A DNA stretch of 64,000 nucleotides from Lytechinus pictus (GCF_037042905.1 NC_087258.1:8224501-8288500); one strand, 5' to 3'. Shown: positions 1 to 12,515, numbered from the stretch's first letter. Notes: generated by a model from the letters alone, not told the origin. Program-made: numbers and translations.

Positions 1-184
1 TTGTTTTCACCTTATCTTTTTTGGAAGCTGTTACTGAATTTCTTCTGCATATTACAAGCAAGTACTTGTGAGTGTACATGTAACATGTATTTTTGATAAC
101 TTTTTTTCAAGTTATTTATTATTTTAACGCTTAGGATGTGCTTTCCCAAGTACAATGAGAAATATTGAAATTCATTTTGGGTCA

Positions 185-190
185 TTTATT
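185..190 (-). promoter_or_regulatory. Candidate poly(A) signal of the folate-receptor-like gene
   Basis: AATAAA on the minus strand, about 110 bp downstream of the stop codon at 299-301. Placement is normal for a short 3' UTR. No independent evidence of cleavage is visible. Confidence 0.4.
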
Positions 191-298
191 GTTGGTTTGG
201 TTTGGTAGTGGTTGGTCACATATAGAGACATACATGTAATTTGGTCACAGGAAGTATCCCCCAGACTCCGTTTGCATTGGGGGAATGCAAGAAGACTG

Positions 299-3200
299 CT
301 ACTTCAGCACACTAAAGAGAACAAGAGCTGATAGTCCAAGGGTTAAGACAATGGAACCCACTGAAAGTGGTGCGTTCGCAAACACAGTCGGATCGTAGTT
401 GAAACATCGCTCTCTACCAGGTACTACATGGAAGCTGTTTGCCTCACAGAAAGCCTTTCCATCCCGATACTGGTCTCCGATGAGTTCGCTTTTGTAATAC
501 GCCGTTTTGCACTCCTCGAAGGTAGCTTCACAAAATTCAGAGCAAATGTATAACCTCCTGTGAAAACAAACAACCAAAATATAAAAAGTCGTTGAGCTAA
601 TTATATACAGCTTTATTAAACTGAAGATGATATGTATGCCATCCCAATAAATATGTCAATACACTAAACTCATCTATTTCTATTTTATAAAAAGCAATTC
701 TTTGTTGTTATGTGTTCTGAACTTGAGATTCTTTGGTAATATATGCAAAAAAACAAGATGTAGCAATTCAAATTAGCATAAAGTATCAAAAACGTCATTA
801 TTGAAGGGCATACGTAAAAGCTATGCAAAATTTAAAATGTACCTGCAACTGTCCTTTCAAAACCTTTATTAAACAATGCAAAAAAAAGGTTTAATTTTTA
901 TATCTTCTGCTGATGCAAGCCTTTTTTTATTGCACTTTAAAGTGCTTTAATTTTTTTTTTTTTTACCCCCAAATTATGTTTGCTGTTAAATTCTGTAGTC
1001 TTCTGAATTCTGTTAAATATGCTATTTTTTCCATTCATTGTACTGATATCCAAGGATTTTGCATAATAATAACAGAATTTTCCATGACCATGGTCAACAT
1101 CAATCGATTATAATTTTTCAAAACCCAACCAAAATCAGCAATGATTTTCCTCCTGTCTTTCTTTTATTCTTCCCCCCCCCCCTCCTCATTCCTCATTCAT
1201 CTTCATCTTCTTCATTCTTATCTTTTTCTCCTTCTACAATTAGCATCAGAAGTGATACTTACGTGTCATCATACCAGTTGATTTGCTCAGGACTACAGAA
1301 ATAGCACATCATGTAGTTAAGATGATAACGGCAAGAATTGGTAGCCTGGTCAACCTAGCAAATAATGACAATAGTTCAAATATCAATACATCATACATGT
1401 ACATTATTATCTAATTGTTATAGTTCCCTGGGTGACTACATCCTTTATAAACAGTAAATGACAGGGAAGGACATTTACAGATAGTGATAAATATACAATT
1501 TGAAAAATATGTAAATACTCATACATCTTCTTACAAAGGTTGGGCTTCAATTTTCAATTTTCAATTTCAATATATTTGCTCATAAAAATCCATACAAAAA
1601 CATACATATACAAAGTATCATATTCACAAAATAGAAAAAACAACAACAACAAATAGAAATAAACATTGGATTGAATATGAGAGGGACAGCAAGAAAGGAA
1701 CAAGCCTTGTGATTAGCTGACCCTATATAACATAATAATTATACAAAGACTTCAATAACAAAGATAGAAAAAAGTCACTAAACTACAACGAAGGGGGGGG
1801 GGGGTGCCTATAATGCCTGAATGAAATTTATACAAACAAACTTTATGAATTACTATTTAAAATAAATTGCCTTGATTTTGACTTAAAAACATTTAATGAA
1901 ACTGATTGCTTGATGTCTACAGAAATAGAATTCCAGAGTTGTGGTCCTTGAAATAAAATTGAGTTTTTAAAAGATGAGAGTCTTGGCTTAGGTAGATGGA
2001 AATCCTTTGCATTTCTTGTGTTGTATCCATGGAAATCACTATTGAACTTAAAGAATGTTTTGATATAATCTGGCAAGAGGTTATCGTTACATAAATACAT
2101 AAATATAAGAATTTGAAATGCATGAATATCATAACATTTTAATACATTCAATTCAACAAATAGAGGATTCGTATGGGCTTCAATCTTTGTCTATTCCTAT
2201 TGAAGCATTGTCCCAATAAATCAGTCTTTTTATGGTGATGCATCAATTATGGACAAATTTATCAAACATCCCCCACTCATCTTCCCCCTTTCGGCAGAAA
2301 GCCTACATGTACAAACATGTTTATTGAAAATCGAAGCATAGGAAAAACCCTAACCCTTTGGCAGATGATTGACTTGATAGCTTTATAGACTGTGATTAAA
2401 AGACAGAGGAATACATCCCGGCCCCGTCTTACAAAACAGTTACGATTGATCCAATCAATCGTAACTCTATGGAAATCCATCAGTGTCATAATTTTTTCTA
2501 CAGGAAATTTGCAACATTTCCTTTGTAAACAAAGGAGAACACACCATTTGTCAAGAAATCAATGAATATACATTCATATATAAAAACGAATTTCAAAGAA
2601 ACATGCATTTTAGATGCTGACTTAGTTGGCTTTCCATAGTTGTGATTGATTGGATCAATTGCAACTCTTTGTAAGACGGGGCCCCGGTTTACCTCTAGGT
2701 TCAATCACTTAAAAATAAAGCTCATCTGCCGTTGCTGGCTCCCATTTCATTACGACTAGTTATAATAACAAATGCACAATGTCAGTAACAAGTTTACATT
2801 CAATAACTCAAACTGAATTATTTCAGTACCTTTAAAACCATTTACTGCCAATTTGTTACTTTAACAAGTTTTATATGTGAAATACACCTTCATGAGGGCG
2901 ACACTTTCACCAGCAAGTCTACCAGCCTGTCTCACCAAATCAAGGGCAACATCACATGCACTACCACTAATGTTGTATATCTCATCACTTGCAGAGTTTG
3001 TAGGGTACAATACATAGGGGAAACCAAGACCACACTCAAGAAACGATTCTACGGGCACAGATCCACCGTCAACACAGCAAAGCTGGACACTCCAGTTGGC
3101 CGCCATTTTAACCTCCCCAACCACTCCATCACTGACATGATGCTACAGGTCATTGAATCTTTAGGTACCCGTCCTGACTCAGTCCGTACTAGCAGAGAGA

Positions 3201-4409
3201 AGCTCTGGATGAGACGACTTCGCACCACCCAACCTCATGGCCTGAACATCCAAGAGGGGAACGACTGATTATTCTTTCCTATCCACTTTCAATTTATATA
3301 TACATATAATTTTTCCCCTCAGCTCTTTTGAATAGTTACATTATAGTTTCTTCCTCTGCTTTCCTCCCATATCTCATACAAGCTCAGCTCCAATTTTTCC
3401 TTCCTTATTCAGGCGATATACTAATTATGATATATATATATATAATTTTTTTTCTTTTTTTCTCCACTCACCTCTTTTAGATTTACCACATTTGCTTATT
3501 TACATGTATACTATGGTTTCTTCATAATACACCCCCTCTCTTCTATATTTGCTTTTACCTAGTTAGGCAATTTGCTTCCTCTTTTTCACATATACAGGGT
3601 TTTTTTTTTTTTCTTTTCTTTTTTTCTTTGTTTGTTTGTTTTTTTTTTTTTTTTTTCTACTATATAGTCTTATGTTTTTTTCCCGTCACACCTAGCGGAT
3701 TACAATATCAGTTACACCATATGTGTACTTATATTGTTTCATAAACATTTCTTTTTTGGATCACCTATAGATACATATTTACACTTACCTTCTTCTCTTA
3801 GTTTGTTTAATGCTTTATCATATATGTCTTTTGCACATTATCAGTTGTTCCCTATTCTTTTCCTTTTTTCCCCCACTCTTATGCACCAGTTTATTATGCC
3901 TTTCTTTGTAACCTGTTTGACCCACCTCTCACTAATTCTCTTGTTATTCATCCCTCTATCACTGTTTTGTTCCAGATCCTGTTTGATGTTGCCTGCCTCT
4001 TTATCTTAATCCCTCTTGGCTTGTGGTCTTTTACTGGCCTTACACTAACTTCCCTTTGTGTCTGCCTACTCCTTTTCTTTCATCCCCTTCACTAACCTGA
4101 TTGGTCTTCTCTATACTCACTAATGCCCCTTTTGTCTCCTTGTTTCTAGTGTTGATGTAGCTTGTTTGTGGTCTATATTATGGTTGTTCCACTTTATATG
4201 TTTGTCATTTTGCCTCCGACGAAGATTCTGCTAGGATCGAAAGCTTAGGCCCCTTTTTGACTTTCTAAGTTTTATAAAACAGAACCCTGGACTTACCTTG
4301 AACATACTGCCCAGCACAGCAGCTACTTCTGTTCTTTTGCAACAGGCATTCTTGTTGTACCAAGAGCAGTTTGGCAACCCTGATTCTGGTTTAGAGTACC
4401 TGGCATCAA
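299..4409 (-). CDS. Folate-receptor-like GPI-anchored cysteine-rich protein (5' end not found)
   Basis: Three exons splice in frame on the minus strand: 4297-4409, 1263-1354 and 299-557 (stop at 299-301). All junctions are GT/AG (donors GTAAGT) with phases 1, 0 and 2. They give about 153 residues. The first exon has a CSWY..NACC cluster like the folate/riboflavin-binding family, and the second and third add CRYH, CYFCSP and YICSEFCEATFEECK. The last ~25 residues are hydrophobic and end in VLFSVLK, which looks like a GPI-attachment signal. Folate receptors are secreted or GPI-anchored vitamin-binding proteins; the ligand here is inference. The fragment is shorter than vertebrate folate receptors, and the segment between the CC exon and the CRYH exon is short, so it may be a divergent folate-receptor-domain protein. 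An upstream exon ending in phase 1, expected to encode the signal peptide, was not recognised. The 2.9-kb intron 4296-1355 holds the Penelope and LINE fragments. Confidence 0.7.
1545..2275 (-). mobile_element. Non-LTR retrotransposon 3' fragment (reverse transcriptase C-terminus)
   Basis: On the minus strand a frame ending at 1843 encodes the C-terminal tail typical of LINE polymerases: a YNTRNAKDF block, then SILFQGPQLWNSI and DIKQSVSLNVFKSKSRQF. The same homology continues upstream (KIEAHTNPLFVELNVLKCYDI) to about 2220 before stops appear. The 3' side (1545-1575) ends in short TTCAATTT-type tandem units like the tails of CR1/L2-type elements. It is 5'-truncated and lies in the folate-receptor-like intron. 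The clade is not assigned. Confidence 0.75.
2420..2683. mobile_element. MITE with GGCCCCGTCTTAC inverted termini
   Basis: GGCCCCGTCTTAC at 2420-2432 is the reverse complement of 2671-2683. The next ~35 bp (GATTGATCCAATCAATC type) also pair between the two ends, so this is a ~264-bp foldback with no coding content. It sits in the large intron of the folate-receptor-like gene. Confidence 0.65.
2888..4257 (+). mobile_element. Penelope-like element 3' end: GIY-YIG endonuclease plus T-rich tail
   Basis: A plus-strand frame ends at the stop 3266-3268. It reads NVVYLITCRVCRVQYIGETK, then TLKKRFYGHRSTVN, GRHFNLPNHSITDM and a REKLWMRRLRTTQPHGLN block. This is the VYL...YIG core plus the downstream R and E residues of the GIY-YIG nuclease found at the C-terminus of Penelope-like elements. 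The polymerase part is absent, so the copy is 5'-truncated. A ~950-bp T-rich tail follows, closing with CCTCCGACGAAGATTCTGC near 4214 and AGGATCGAAAGC. The copy lies antisense in the intron of the minus-strand folate-receptor-like gene. The minus-strand frame over 2861-3124 is its shadow. Confidence 0.8.
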
Positions 4410-5738
4410 CTGGTAAAATAATATGAATAAAAGACACATGTTAAGTTTACAAAATGTTTATACAGTAAATCGGAACCGACTCAAATGTAAAGATGTTCTA
4501 AAATAAATAAAAATATGAGAAGCATATTAGCAACTGAAAATTAAGGCCAAGATTTTTGTTTTTGAAAGTGCAGAAGCAATCACCTTCCCATTTTCATTTT
4601 TTTTTCATAAAAAATAAAAAAATCTTTGTTTATTTCTCAATATGACCCCCTACTCAGGCAGAGTTCTTTATGTACAGTACCACTTATTAAAACTGGAAAA
4701 AAATTGGATATGACTTTCTAACACTACAGACAGTTATCATCTAAACACCAGTCAAAATGAGCAAAAATGTGTATTGATCGAGGTATAAGTAAAGTACACT
4801 GTAGGCCTATCTATTTGGTCCTGGATATTGGATGGATGACCAGCCTACACTATGGCCCTGTTGAGTTTTTGTACAATTTCCTATTATACACCGACGACTT
4901 GAATCGAGACTGTTATTCACATTTCGATTGTTGTTTGCGTGATTTCGACCGCAGTAGGAAAGTATTTTCGGAGCAGCTTGGCCAAGATTTTGATGTAAGC
5001 GTTAATCATTTTATTTTTAAAACAATTTAGATATATAGGTCTAGACAAGGTAGACTCTAGAGCTAGTTGATACTAGCAGTTATGCACTGAACTTTTGGGG
5101 AAAATGTTGGCGTGTTTTATCATCCCAAATTCGTGTGACGAAGGACAAATTAATTGTCCGGCAAAACCTGCAAATGCGAAATGATCTCAATGTATAGTCC
5201 TACTCATGAATATTCATGAATTGAGCTGCATTTTCCACGCATGCGCAGTTTATGTTTCCCATGTTTTGGAATCGGCAGTGAATTAATTCGTGTGAGGAAA
5301 ATGTTACTGGCTCTAAATCACCAATTTTGAGACTGATAGAAGCATGGAAAAGAAGTGAAACTTTGTGAAAAGTAAGAATAATAGTTTTTATTGTTTTTAA
5401 AGTCAAAGATCGTGATGTTGCATGACTTCTATATTTTCCCCCATAAAATCCCACCTTTGTCAATCGGAGTATCAGAGCGAGTTTTGGACCTTGATGTTCG
5501 GGTAGGTGTAGCGCAGTATAGCGGTAGTGAAGTGGAATGGATCCTACACGAACATCACTTGAGCGGTAGTGAAGTGGAGTGGAGCCTACACGAACACACT
5601 CACACGTGTTGTGAGGTTATATTAGTAATAGTATACTTAATTAAGTATACTAACACGAACATCAGTCATCACTTGACTTTGATGAGCCCGAGTTAATTAG
5701 CTGAATATGTTGTTGTTCATTGCCCAGTACTAGTACTA
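4410..5738. other. Non-coding stretch upstream of the folate-receptor-like exons
   Basis: No convincing exon was found on either strand. Around 5519-5605 a ~45-bp unit (AGCGGTAGTGAAGTGGA then CCTACACGAACA) occurs twice in tandem, and a degenerate copy lies near 7330-7385. The first exon and promoter of the minus-strand gene may be here or further right, but no signal peptide could be identified. Confidence 0.4.
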
Positions 5739-6419
5739 GGGTGTCTGGAGAAAAAAATTATTTTTCTTATTTCAAGAAAATATCACATTTTCTTTGTGAA
5801 TTTGAAGAGAAATGACCTTCAGACTGACAGAAATGTAACATTTTTGAAAAAAATCCAATTATTGGCTGCAAAAAAGAAGAATGAAATTAGGTAAATTTTC
5901 AGCATTTCTCTGCCATAGACTGTGTAGTTAAGAAATGGACACACACAATTCCAAATTTTTTGCTTCCGAGAGCTGTTATAAATTTATCATTAATGCCAAA
6001 AACTTGTCCATAAAGAGTCCAATAGGATTTTTTATGCTCTTTCTGATGGTATGATTTTTATAAAGATTTGGAAACCAGATCACAATGAAAAATTGCGACA
6101 AAGTGAAACAAATTGTGCAAAACAGACATTTCATTTCCCCATAGAAAACACATGGGGAAATGGCAATCTCAACACACACAAATAAGGGTTTGCAATTTAT
6201 CTCTAAATCCTTATTTAAAATGATCATATAAACTTGTCCTTACTGTCAAAACTAAAAGAAGCCCCTGAATTTTCTCTTTCCATACATGCCAAACACAAGT
6301 TAATAATCAATTCAGATCACATTTTTCTAGCAGCCTGAACTTCCCGAAGAAATGTGCCATATTTTCCCCTAAATCAGCCTGTTTTATGCTGACACTTTTC
6401 AGTGTGGCTTCAGACACCC
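5739..6419 (+). mobile_element. Foldback-pair transposon, copy 1
   Basis: A 681-bp non-coding element that begins GGGTGTCTGGAG and ends CTTCAGACACCC, short inverted termini. Its whole length is repeated in reverse orientation at 6479-7172. The two copies are highly similar over the full length, with scattered substitutions. No transposase frame is visible, so it is a non-autonomous DNA transposon of unassigned family. Confidence 0.65.
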
Positions 6420-6478
6420 TACTAGTAGTAGTACTAAGTTCGACTGTTAGTATTTTAGTACTAGGCCTAATACTAATA

Positions 6479-7172
6479 GGGTGTCTGAAGCCACACTGAA
6501 AAGTGTCAGCATAAAACAGGCTAATTTAGGGGAAAATATGGCACATTTTTTCGGGAAGTTCAGGCTGCTAGAAAAATGTGATCTGAATTGATAATTAACT
6601 TTTGTTTGGCAATGTATGGAAAGAGAAAATTCAGGGGCTTCTTTTGACAGTAAGGACAAGTTTATATGATCATTTTAAATAAGGATTTAGAGATAAATTG
6701 CAAACCCTTATTTGTGTGTGTGTTGAGATTGCCATTTCCCCACGCGTTTTCTATGGGAAAATGAAATGTCTGTTTTGCACAATTTTTTTCACTTTGTCAC
6801 AATTTTTCATTGTGATCTGGTTTCCAAATCTTTATAAAAATCATACCATCAGAAAGAGCATAAAAAATCCTATTGGACTCTTTATGGACAAGTTTTTGGC
6901 ATTAATGATAAATTTATAACAGCTCTCGGAAGCAAAAAATTTGGAATTGTGTGTGTCCATTTCTTAACTACACAGTCTATGCCCGGGCATAGTCTATGGC
7001 AGAGAAATGCCGAAAATTGACCTAATTTCATTCTTCTTTTTTGCAGCCAATAATTGGATTTTTTGCAAAAATGTTACATTTCTGTCAGTCTGAAGGTCAT
7101 TTCTCTTCAAATTCACAAAGAAAATGTGATATTTTCTTGAAATAAGAAAAATAATTTTTTTCTCCAGACACC
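6479..7172 (-). mobile_element. Foldback-pair transposon, copy 2 (inverted)
   Basis: Starts GGGTGTCTGAAG at 6479 and ends CTCCAGACACC at 7172. It is the reverse complement of 5739-6419, separated from it by ~60 bp rich in TAGTA units. Together the two copies could form a hairpin with arms of nearly 700 bp. Confidence 0.65.
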
Positions 7173-8800
7173 GGGTTAAGTAGTAGGCCTACTAACTAAC
7201 CTCGCAATACGTGTGAGTGGTCATTGCCTTTGACTTTTAGGCATTGTTACCATAAAGTGCCACAATTTGTAACTGGTTTTGAGAGCGAGTATTTGTCCCC
7301 CATCGGTTCGGATAGGTGGAGCGGAGCCGGAGGGTAGCAGTAGTGAAGTGTAGTGGAGCCTGAGGCTGAGTCTATACGAACGGTCGCCTGAGCTGAGGTA
7401 GGCCTACACCAAAACAGACAAGTGGGACTATAACGAAGAATATGAATTAGAATAACCGAGATTAAATACGTCAAACTCGATATTTCATCGCTTAATTTTA
7501 ATCTAAAAAGTAAGATACGTACTGTAGTATGTACAAACCGATCCATCACTTGCAAGAGAATACAGGAAAAACACCAAAAAGAGTAATATCAAACTGCTCA
7601 TTATACGATGAAGGCAATCCATTTTTGCATCCTGAAAGCTTTAGCGCCCTCTATAATAATGGCAAGAATAGTGGAGAGGAGGGGCCGATCACTGAACTAG
7701 ACATTCCAGTTCAGTGGGCCGATTGCACGAAAGGGGCTTTCATCTTATATGATGTTTATGAAATTAATGATAAACAAATAAAATTCGTAAGCTTGCTTTT
7801 AAATCAAATTTATACAATTTCATGAGATATACATCATTTTATAAACAAATATTTTGTTTATGTAAACGGATAAAATTAAATATGTTTGCAGATAATTTAT
7901 TTGAAATGCGTTTCACATGGCGCATCACAAAAAATGGGCGACACGAAAGACGGTCCTTGCAAAGACCCTTTCTCCTTAATCAGCTAACCACAAAATTTGC
8001 AGAGCCCCTCCACCCCCCCCCCAAAAAAAAAAGTAGAAAGGGAAAGGAGAGATTGAATTTTGATGTAATTCTGAATATATTATGTCAAAATCAATCAAGC
8101 CTAAATTAGATATTAGTAATTAAAGAGGTCAACATTTTTTGTAAACAGGCCTACCATCAGAATTGTCACTGGTGGCCAATCATAATCAATGTCACCACAA
8201 TAGGCCCTAATGGCAAAGTTTCTGTAATTGCAAGTCTTTATGAAAAGGGCCCAAGGAAAGTGATGTCCTATAAAATTGGAACATGATTTTAAAACAAATC
8301 ACGGGAGAGTAAATACATAGTGATTGGAGAACAACGGGGATTTTAAAATTTTAAACCCAACCACACACAACAAGAGCGCGGCTGTTGTTGACTCAAACTT
8401 CGAATACTAGTCCAATGGTTGCATGAATCACCATCTACATCATCATCATCATCATCACCACCACCATCACCATGCACCTTCACCACCACCACAATATCAT
8501 CGTCCAAATCATCGATCATCATCATCATTCTTTGGCCGAGTGATCTAAAAGGCGCGAGCCTGAGAGCGACGGGCGCCCCGGAACGGGGATCGATTTGGCG
8601 GCACTTCCTTTAATTGACCAAAGCATATTTTTATCTACAGTGCTCTTGTATCTTGCATTAGATGAATGAAAATACTTTTATGCATTATTGACACCATAAC
8701 GTGTGCACGTGTTAAAAAAAATATAATCATCATCATCATCATAATCATCATTATCATCAGGGATAATCATGATTGCTGCTGCTGCTGCTGCTGAAAATTG

Positions 8801-8831
<31 letters not shown>

Positions 8832-9160
8832 GATGATAATAATACTAATAATAATTGACATTTATATATAGATTTATATATAGCGCTTTATCAATCTACG
8901 ACTGTTCAAAGCGCTTCACAATTATTATTACCCGGTCACTGGATTCAGCATTTCAAGCAGCCTGTTAGGCGCACACTTGCTAAACCAACCACAATGACGG
9001 TTGTTTCCATGATGATGATGATGATGATGATGATACGATCACATGCTCTACAGTTTTTTTTTTCTGATTCATTTACTCTTAAAGATTGTGAGCCAAAATA
9101 ACGAAATTATTGACAAATAGGCCTTATTAAAGGTCTACCTATATTAGCAGTGGTTTTTAA
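7173..9160. repeat. Non-coding stretch with CAT/GAT microsatellites and a tRNA-like fragment
   Basis: Contains CAT-type triplet runs at about 8437-8530 and GAT/GCT runs at 8725-8840 and 9009-9034. A short segment at 8534-8600 begins TGGCCGAGTGATCTAAAAGG, resembling the A-box half of a tRNA-Leu/Ser-derived SINE, but no B box follows. Paired AGCGCTTT/AAAGCGCT at ~8882-8920 forms a small hairpin. An open frame at 7529-7825 has no recognised domain. Confidence 0.4.
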
Positions 9161-9420
9161 AGGTGAAAACGTTAACACATACTGAAAAAAAAAAACGAAT
9201 AAGACCTTTTGGGATATAATATGCGATGACACGAGTCGACCGAGCTCCGGGAATTCATGGTATAGATAAATGTTATTTAACGTATGTATTAGGTGAAAAC
9301 GTTTACACATACTGAAAAAAAAAACAACGAATAAGACCTTTTGGGATATAATATGCGATGACACGAGTCGACCGAGCTCCGGGAATTCATGGTATAGATA
9401 AATGTTATTTAACGTATATA
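9161..9420. repeat. 130-bp tandem duplication
   Basis: AGGTGAAAACGTT starts at 9161 and again at 9291. The two 130-bp units are almost identical apart from A-run length and a few substitutions. No coding function is seen. Confidence 0.8.
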
Positions 9421-9664
9421 TTAGTGCCTGTATTGAAATATTCTGATTTTTTTTCATTCACCCTTATTTTTCCTCTCTTCCGCGGTTTCTGTGCATGAGT
9501 GCATCAAACTGTCAAATGAATGTTTAATTTTTGTAAATGATGCAATATATCGACACTGAATGCACCTCTACGAAAAGTAGTCACAATTTTTGCTGAACTG
9601 AAACAAAGGCGCAAAATTTGTGCGATTCTGCGATGATTACGCCTCAAATTATTAAGGCCATGAT

Positions 9665-10360
9665 CAGTGGCGTACCGTGGGTCACGCGGGGTCACGGCAT
9701 TGGGGGGCACGAGCAAAAATTTTGAGTCACTTAGTGAGCGCAGCGCGCCCAGTTGCCAGGTATACTGACCTAATAGAGACATTTTAAGGACAGTGCCATT
9801 AAACGGATATGTATCTCACTGGTCAAATAATGCGAGCGCGAAGCGCGAGCTTAAAATTTTTGATATTCAGACCTAAAAAAGGACATTATAAAATTCTTTT
9901 GTAATCATGATACGTACCTGTCTCGCTAAATAATGCGAGCGCGAAGCGCGAGCTGAAATTTTTGTAAATATTGACCCCAAACAGGAAGATTTTAAGGACT
10001 ATATTTTAGGAATCCGTCAAGAGTATACACATCTCACCATAGTCATCTAATTGAGAATTGAGAATTGAGAATTGATTTTATTCTGTCCATTTAGGAAAAT
10101 ATTCTTGTTGGCATTTACATATACACAGAAATATACAAAATCAAAGCGTAAAGATAAATTCTACAGAATATATATACAATCACACATATTTGAAGAAAAA
10201 TACATAATACAAAATAATTTCAATCAAATCGGTAACATTTTACTCTTAATCATCGTTATTATTAATATAATTATCATTATTATTATTATCAATCTTATTA
10301 TTATCATTATGATTATTATTATTAATTGTATTATTATTATTGTTATTGTCATTGTTATTA

Positions 10361-10412
<52 letters not shown>

Positions 10413-11384
10413 TATTATTATTATTAATATTGTTTCTATTATTACAATTATCAATAATCAATCATTACTATTATCATTATCATTATTACAGGATATACAG
10501 AAAAAAAACATACAAAGAAATACAACAAACTACATACAGTCATACAAATAAGGGGAAAATACATAATATAAAATAATGCGAGTGCCAATAAGCGCTTGCT
10601 GATTTTGTTAGAATTACATCTAAACATATGCACATAAAGCACTTGTAATCATGATTAACATACCCATCTCACTAATCAAATCTTGCGAGCGCGAAGCGCG
10701 AGCTGAAAATTTAGGAAATTCAGACCTGAAGAGGGGCATTTTAAGGCTTGTTTGTAGGAATTCACGAAGACCATACGTAGTTCACTAACCAAACGGTGCG
10801 AGCGCGAAGCGCGAGGTGAAAATTTTTGATATTCAGATCAGAAAAAGGAACATTTTAAGGACTGATTCTAGGAATTAATTGAGAGCAGACATATTTCACC
10901 AATCCGCTACTGCTAACGTAAGCACGGACAGGAAATGTTCAATATTAAGACCTTAAAATGGGGCAATCACTTTAGTCATGAAAAAGAAGCATACTATTGT
11001 ACATAAAACAATAACTCGAAGTGCGAGGAAATATATTTGGCAGTTTGGTATATATTGACTTGAAAACGGGAGGTTTTAGTTTTTATCAGGGTTATATATC
11101 TCGGTAAACAGACAATGCGAGCATCAGGAGCAATGAAAACATAGGCCCTGAGCAAATTATGTTTCATTAAGTTATGAAAAATGTTTCTTATGTAATATAA
11201 CATAACATATTATTATGAAATAATATAACATTATAATGAACAATAATGTCTTTTTCCCCACTACGTTTCTCTTCCTTTCTCCCTCTTTTTCTCCTTTTCC
11301 CCGTTTTTTTTTTTTTTTTTTTTTTTTTTGTCAGCCGATTGGGGGGGCACGTGCCCCCCCATGCCCCCCGTAGTTACGCCACTG
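9665..11384. mobile_element. hAT-like non-autonomous element with 8-bp TSD GCCATGAT
   Basis: Left end CAGTGGCGTACC at 9665, right end GTAGTTACGCCACTG at 11384. The 8-bp direct repeat GCCATGAT flanks it at 9657-9664 and 11385-11392. Eight-bp duplications and CAG(T/G)GGCG termini are hAT hallmarks. The interior lacks a transposase and carries repeated GCGAGCGCGAAGCGCGAGC units near 9830, 9937, 10684 and 10797. A foreign block at ~10047-10570 looks like another LINE 3' tail (AATTGAG repeats) with an (ATT)n array. Confidence 0.85.
10240..10490. repeat. (ATT)n microsatellite
   Basis: Roughly 250 bp of ATT/TTA triplets with interruptions, giving artificial poly-Ile, poly-Leu and poly-Asn frames. 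It lies inside the hAT-like element at 9665-11384. Confidence 0.9.
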
Positions 11385-11513
11385 GCCATGATTTTAGAAT
11401 GTATTTGGATTTTCCAACTGATTTAAAATAAAATATTGTCGATGTAGAACATTATAATGCACCGATTATAACAAAATGTTCAATTATCACCATGATCAAG
11501 GACTTAAAGGACA

Positions 11514-12113
11514 AGACCACCCCAACGAAAAGTTCAAATGAGTAAAAAGAAAAAAAGTCAAACGAGCAGTACACTGAAAATTCCATCAAAATCGGACGTA
11601 AAATAAGAAAGTAATGACATTTCAAAGTTTCGCTTAATTTCACAAAACAGTTAGTTGCACATCCTGGTTGGTATGCAATTGAGCAGACTGATGACGTCAT
11701 CCACTCCCTATTTCTTTTGTATTTTATTATATGAAATATGATATATTCTAATTTTATCCTCATCGTCAAGTGAAACAAAGAATAATTCCTCTTTGAACAT
11801 GTGAAATTAGCATTATTTTAATACTATATTGTTTAGTCAGGTAGGCCCTTATTGTCAAATCTGTAAAAATGAAAATATTGGATAATTCAAACAATAAAAA
11901 ACAAAAGAAAAAGTGAGTGATGGACATCATGTCTAATTTAATGTACCTGAATTGTGCATATAACTGCTTTGTGAAAAATAAGCGAAATTCTAACATGTCT
12001 TAATTTTCTTATTTTACATCCGATTATAATGAAATTTTCAGCATTATGCTAAATTTATATTTCTCTATTTTATATTGAAATCAACATTTTTTCTGGGGTG
12101 GGCTTGACCTTAA
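11514..12113. mobile_element. TTAA-flanked MITE, GGACAAG family, copy 1
   Basis: TTAAAGGACAAGACCACCCC at 11514 pairs with GGGGTGGGCTTGACCTTAA ending at 12113. Inside are two inverted copies of the segment around AAAATCGGA...AAATAAGAAAG, typical of this family in the window. No coding capacity. Confidence 0.75.
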
Positions 12114-12385
12114 ACAATTTTAAGAAGATTATGTATAGGACTTAATACTTTTTAATACGATTAAAATGTCTTTCAGTGTAGTAAAAATGGAATCCTTTAA
12201 ATTAATGTTGTCACTTTCCGAGTCCCATCGGCCTATTTCATGCATGTTAGTTTCATTTTAGGCCTACGGGGAGATTTGGCAATATACTTTGACAATATCA
12301 GTCAGTCTGCAGGTCCCTATGCTATGACCAATATTAAGGAGCAAGATTTATCCAAGGCCTCTCGTAGCTGGATTCACATTCCTGC

Positions 12386-12515
12386 CAGGGGCGTCGATCC
12401 ATTTTTCAGATTGGGGGGGGGGGGGGGCAAAATCGTGAATCAACGTTCCAAAGGCGCTCGATCACACAAAACAAACAAACTCACCCACACACACACGCAC
12501 GCACATAGGCTTATG

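Noticed and set aside
2861-3124. Minus-strand frame with MAANWSVQLCC, considered as an exon of the folate-receptor-like gene
   Set aside because: The opposite strand encodes the GIY-YIG domain of a Penelope-like element over the same bases, and the flanking exons already splice in frame without it.
4200-4257. Possible hammerhead ribozyme in the Penelope-like tail (GACGAAG...GGATCGAAAG)
   Set aside because: The conserved CTGATGA core is not present and the stems do not close.
8534-8600. tRNA gene
   Set aside because: Only an A-box-like half is present, with no B box or acceptor pairing; probably a decayed SINE head.
9229-9251. Run of restriction sites (SalI, SacI, EcoRI) resembling a cloning polylinker
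   Set aside because: The same string occurs in both units of a 130-bp native tandem repeat with ordinary genomic flanks, so vector contamination is unlikely.
10224-10461. Poly-Ile and poly-Asn open frames on both strands
   Set aside because: Products of the (ATT)n microsatellite.
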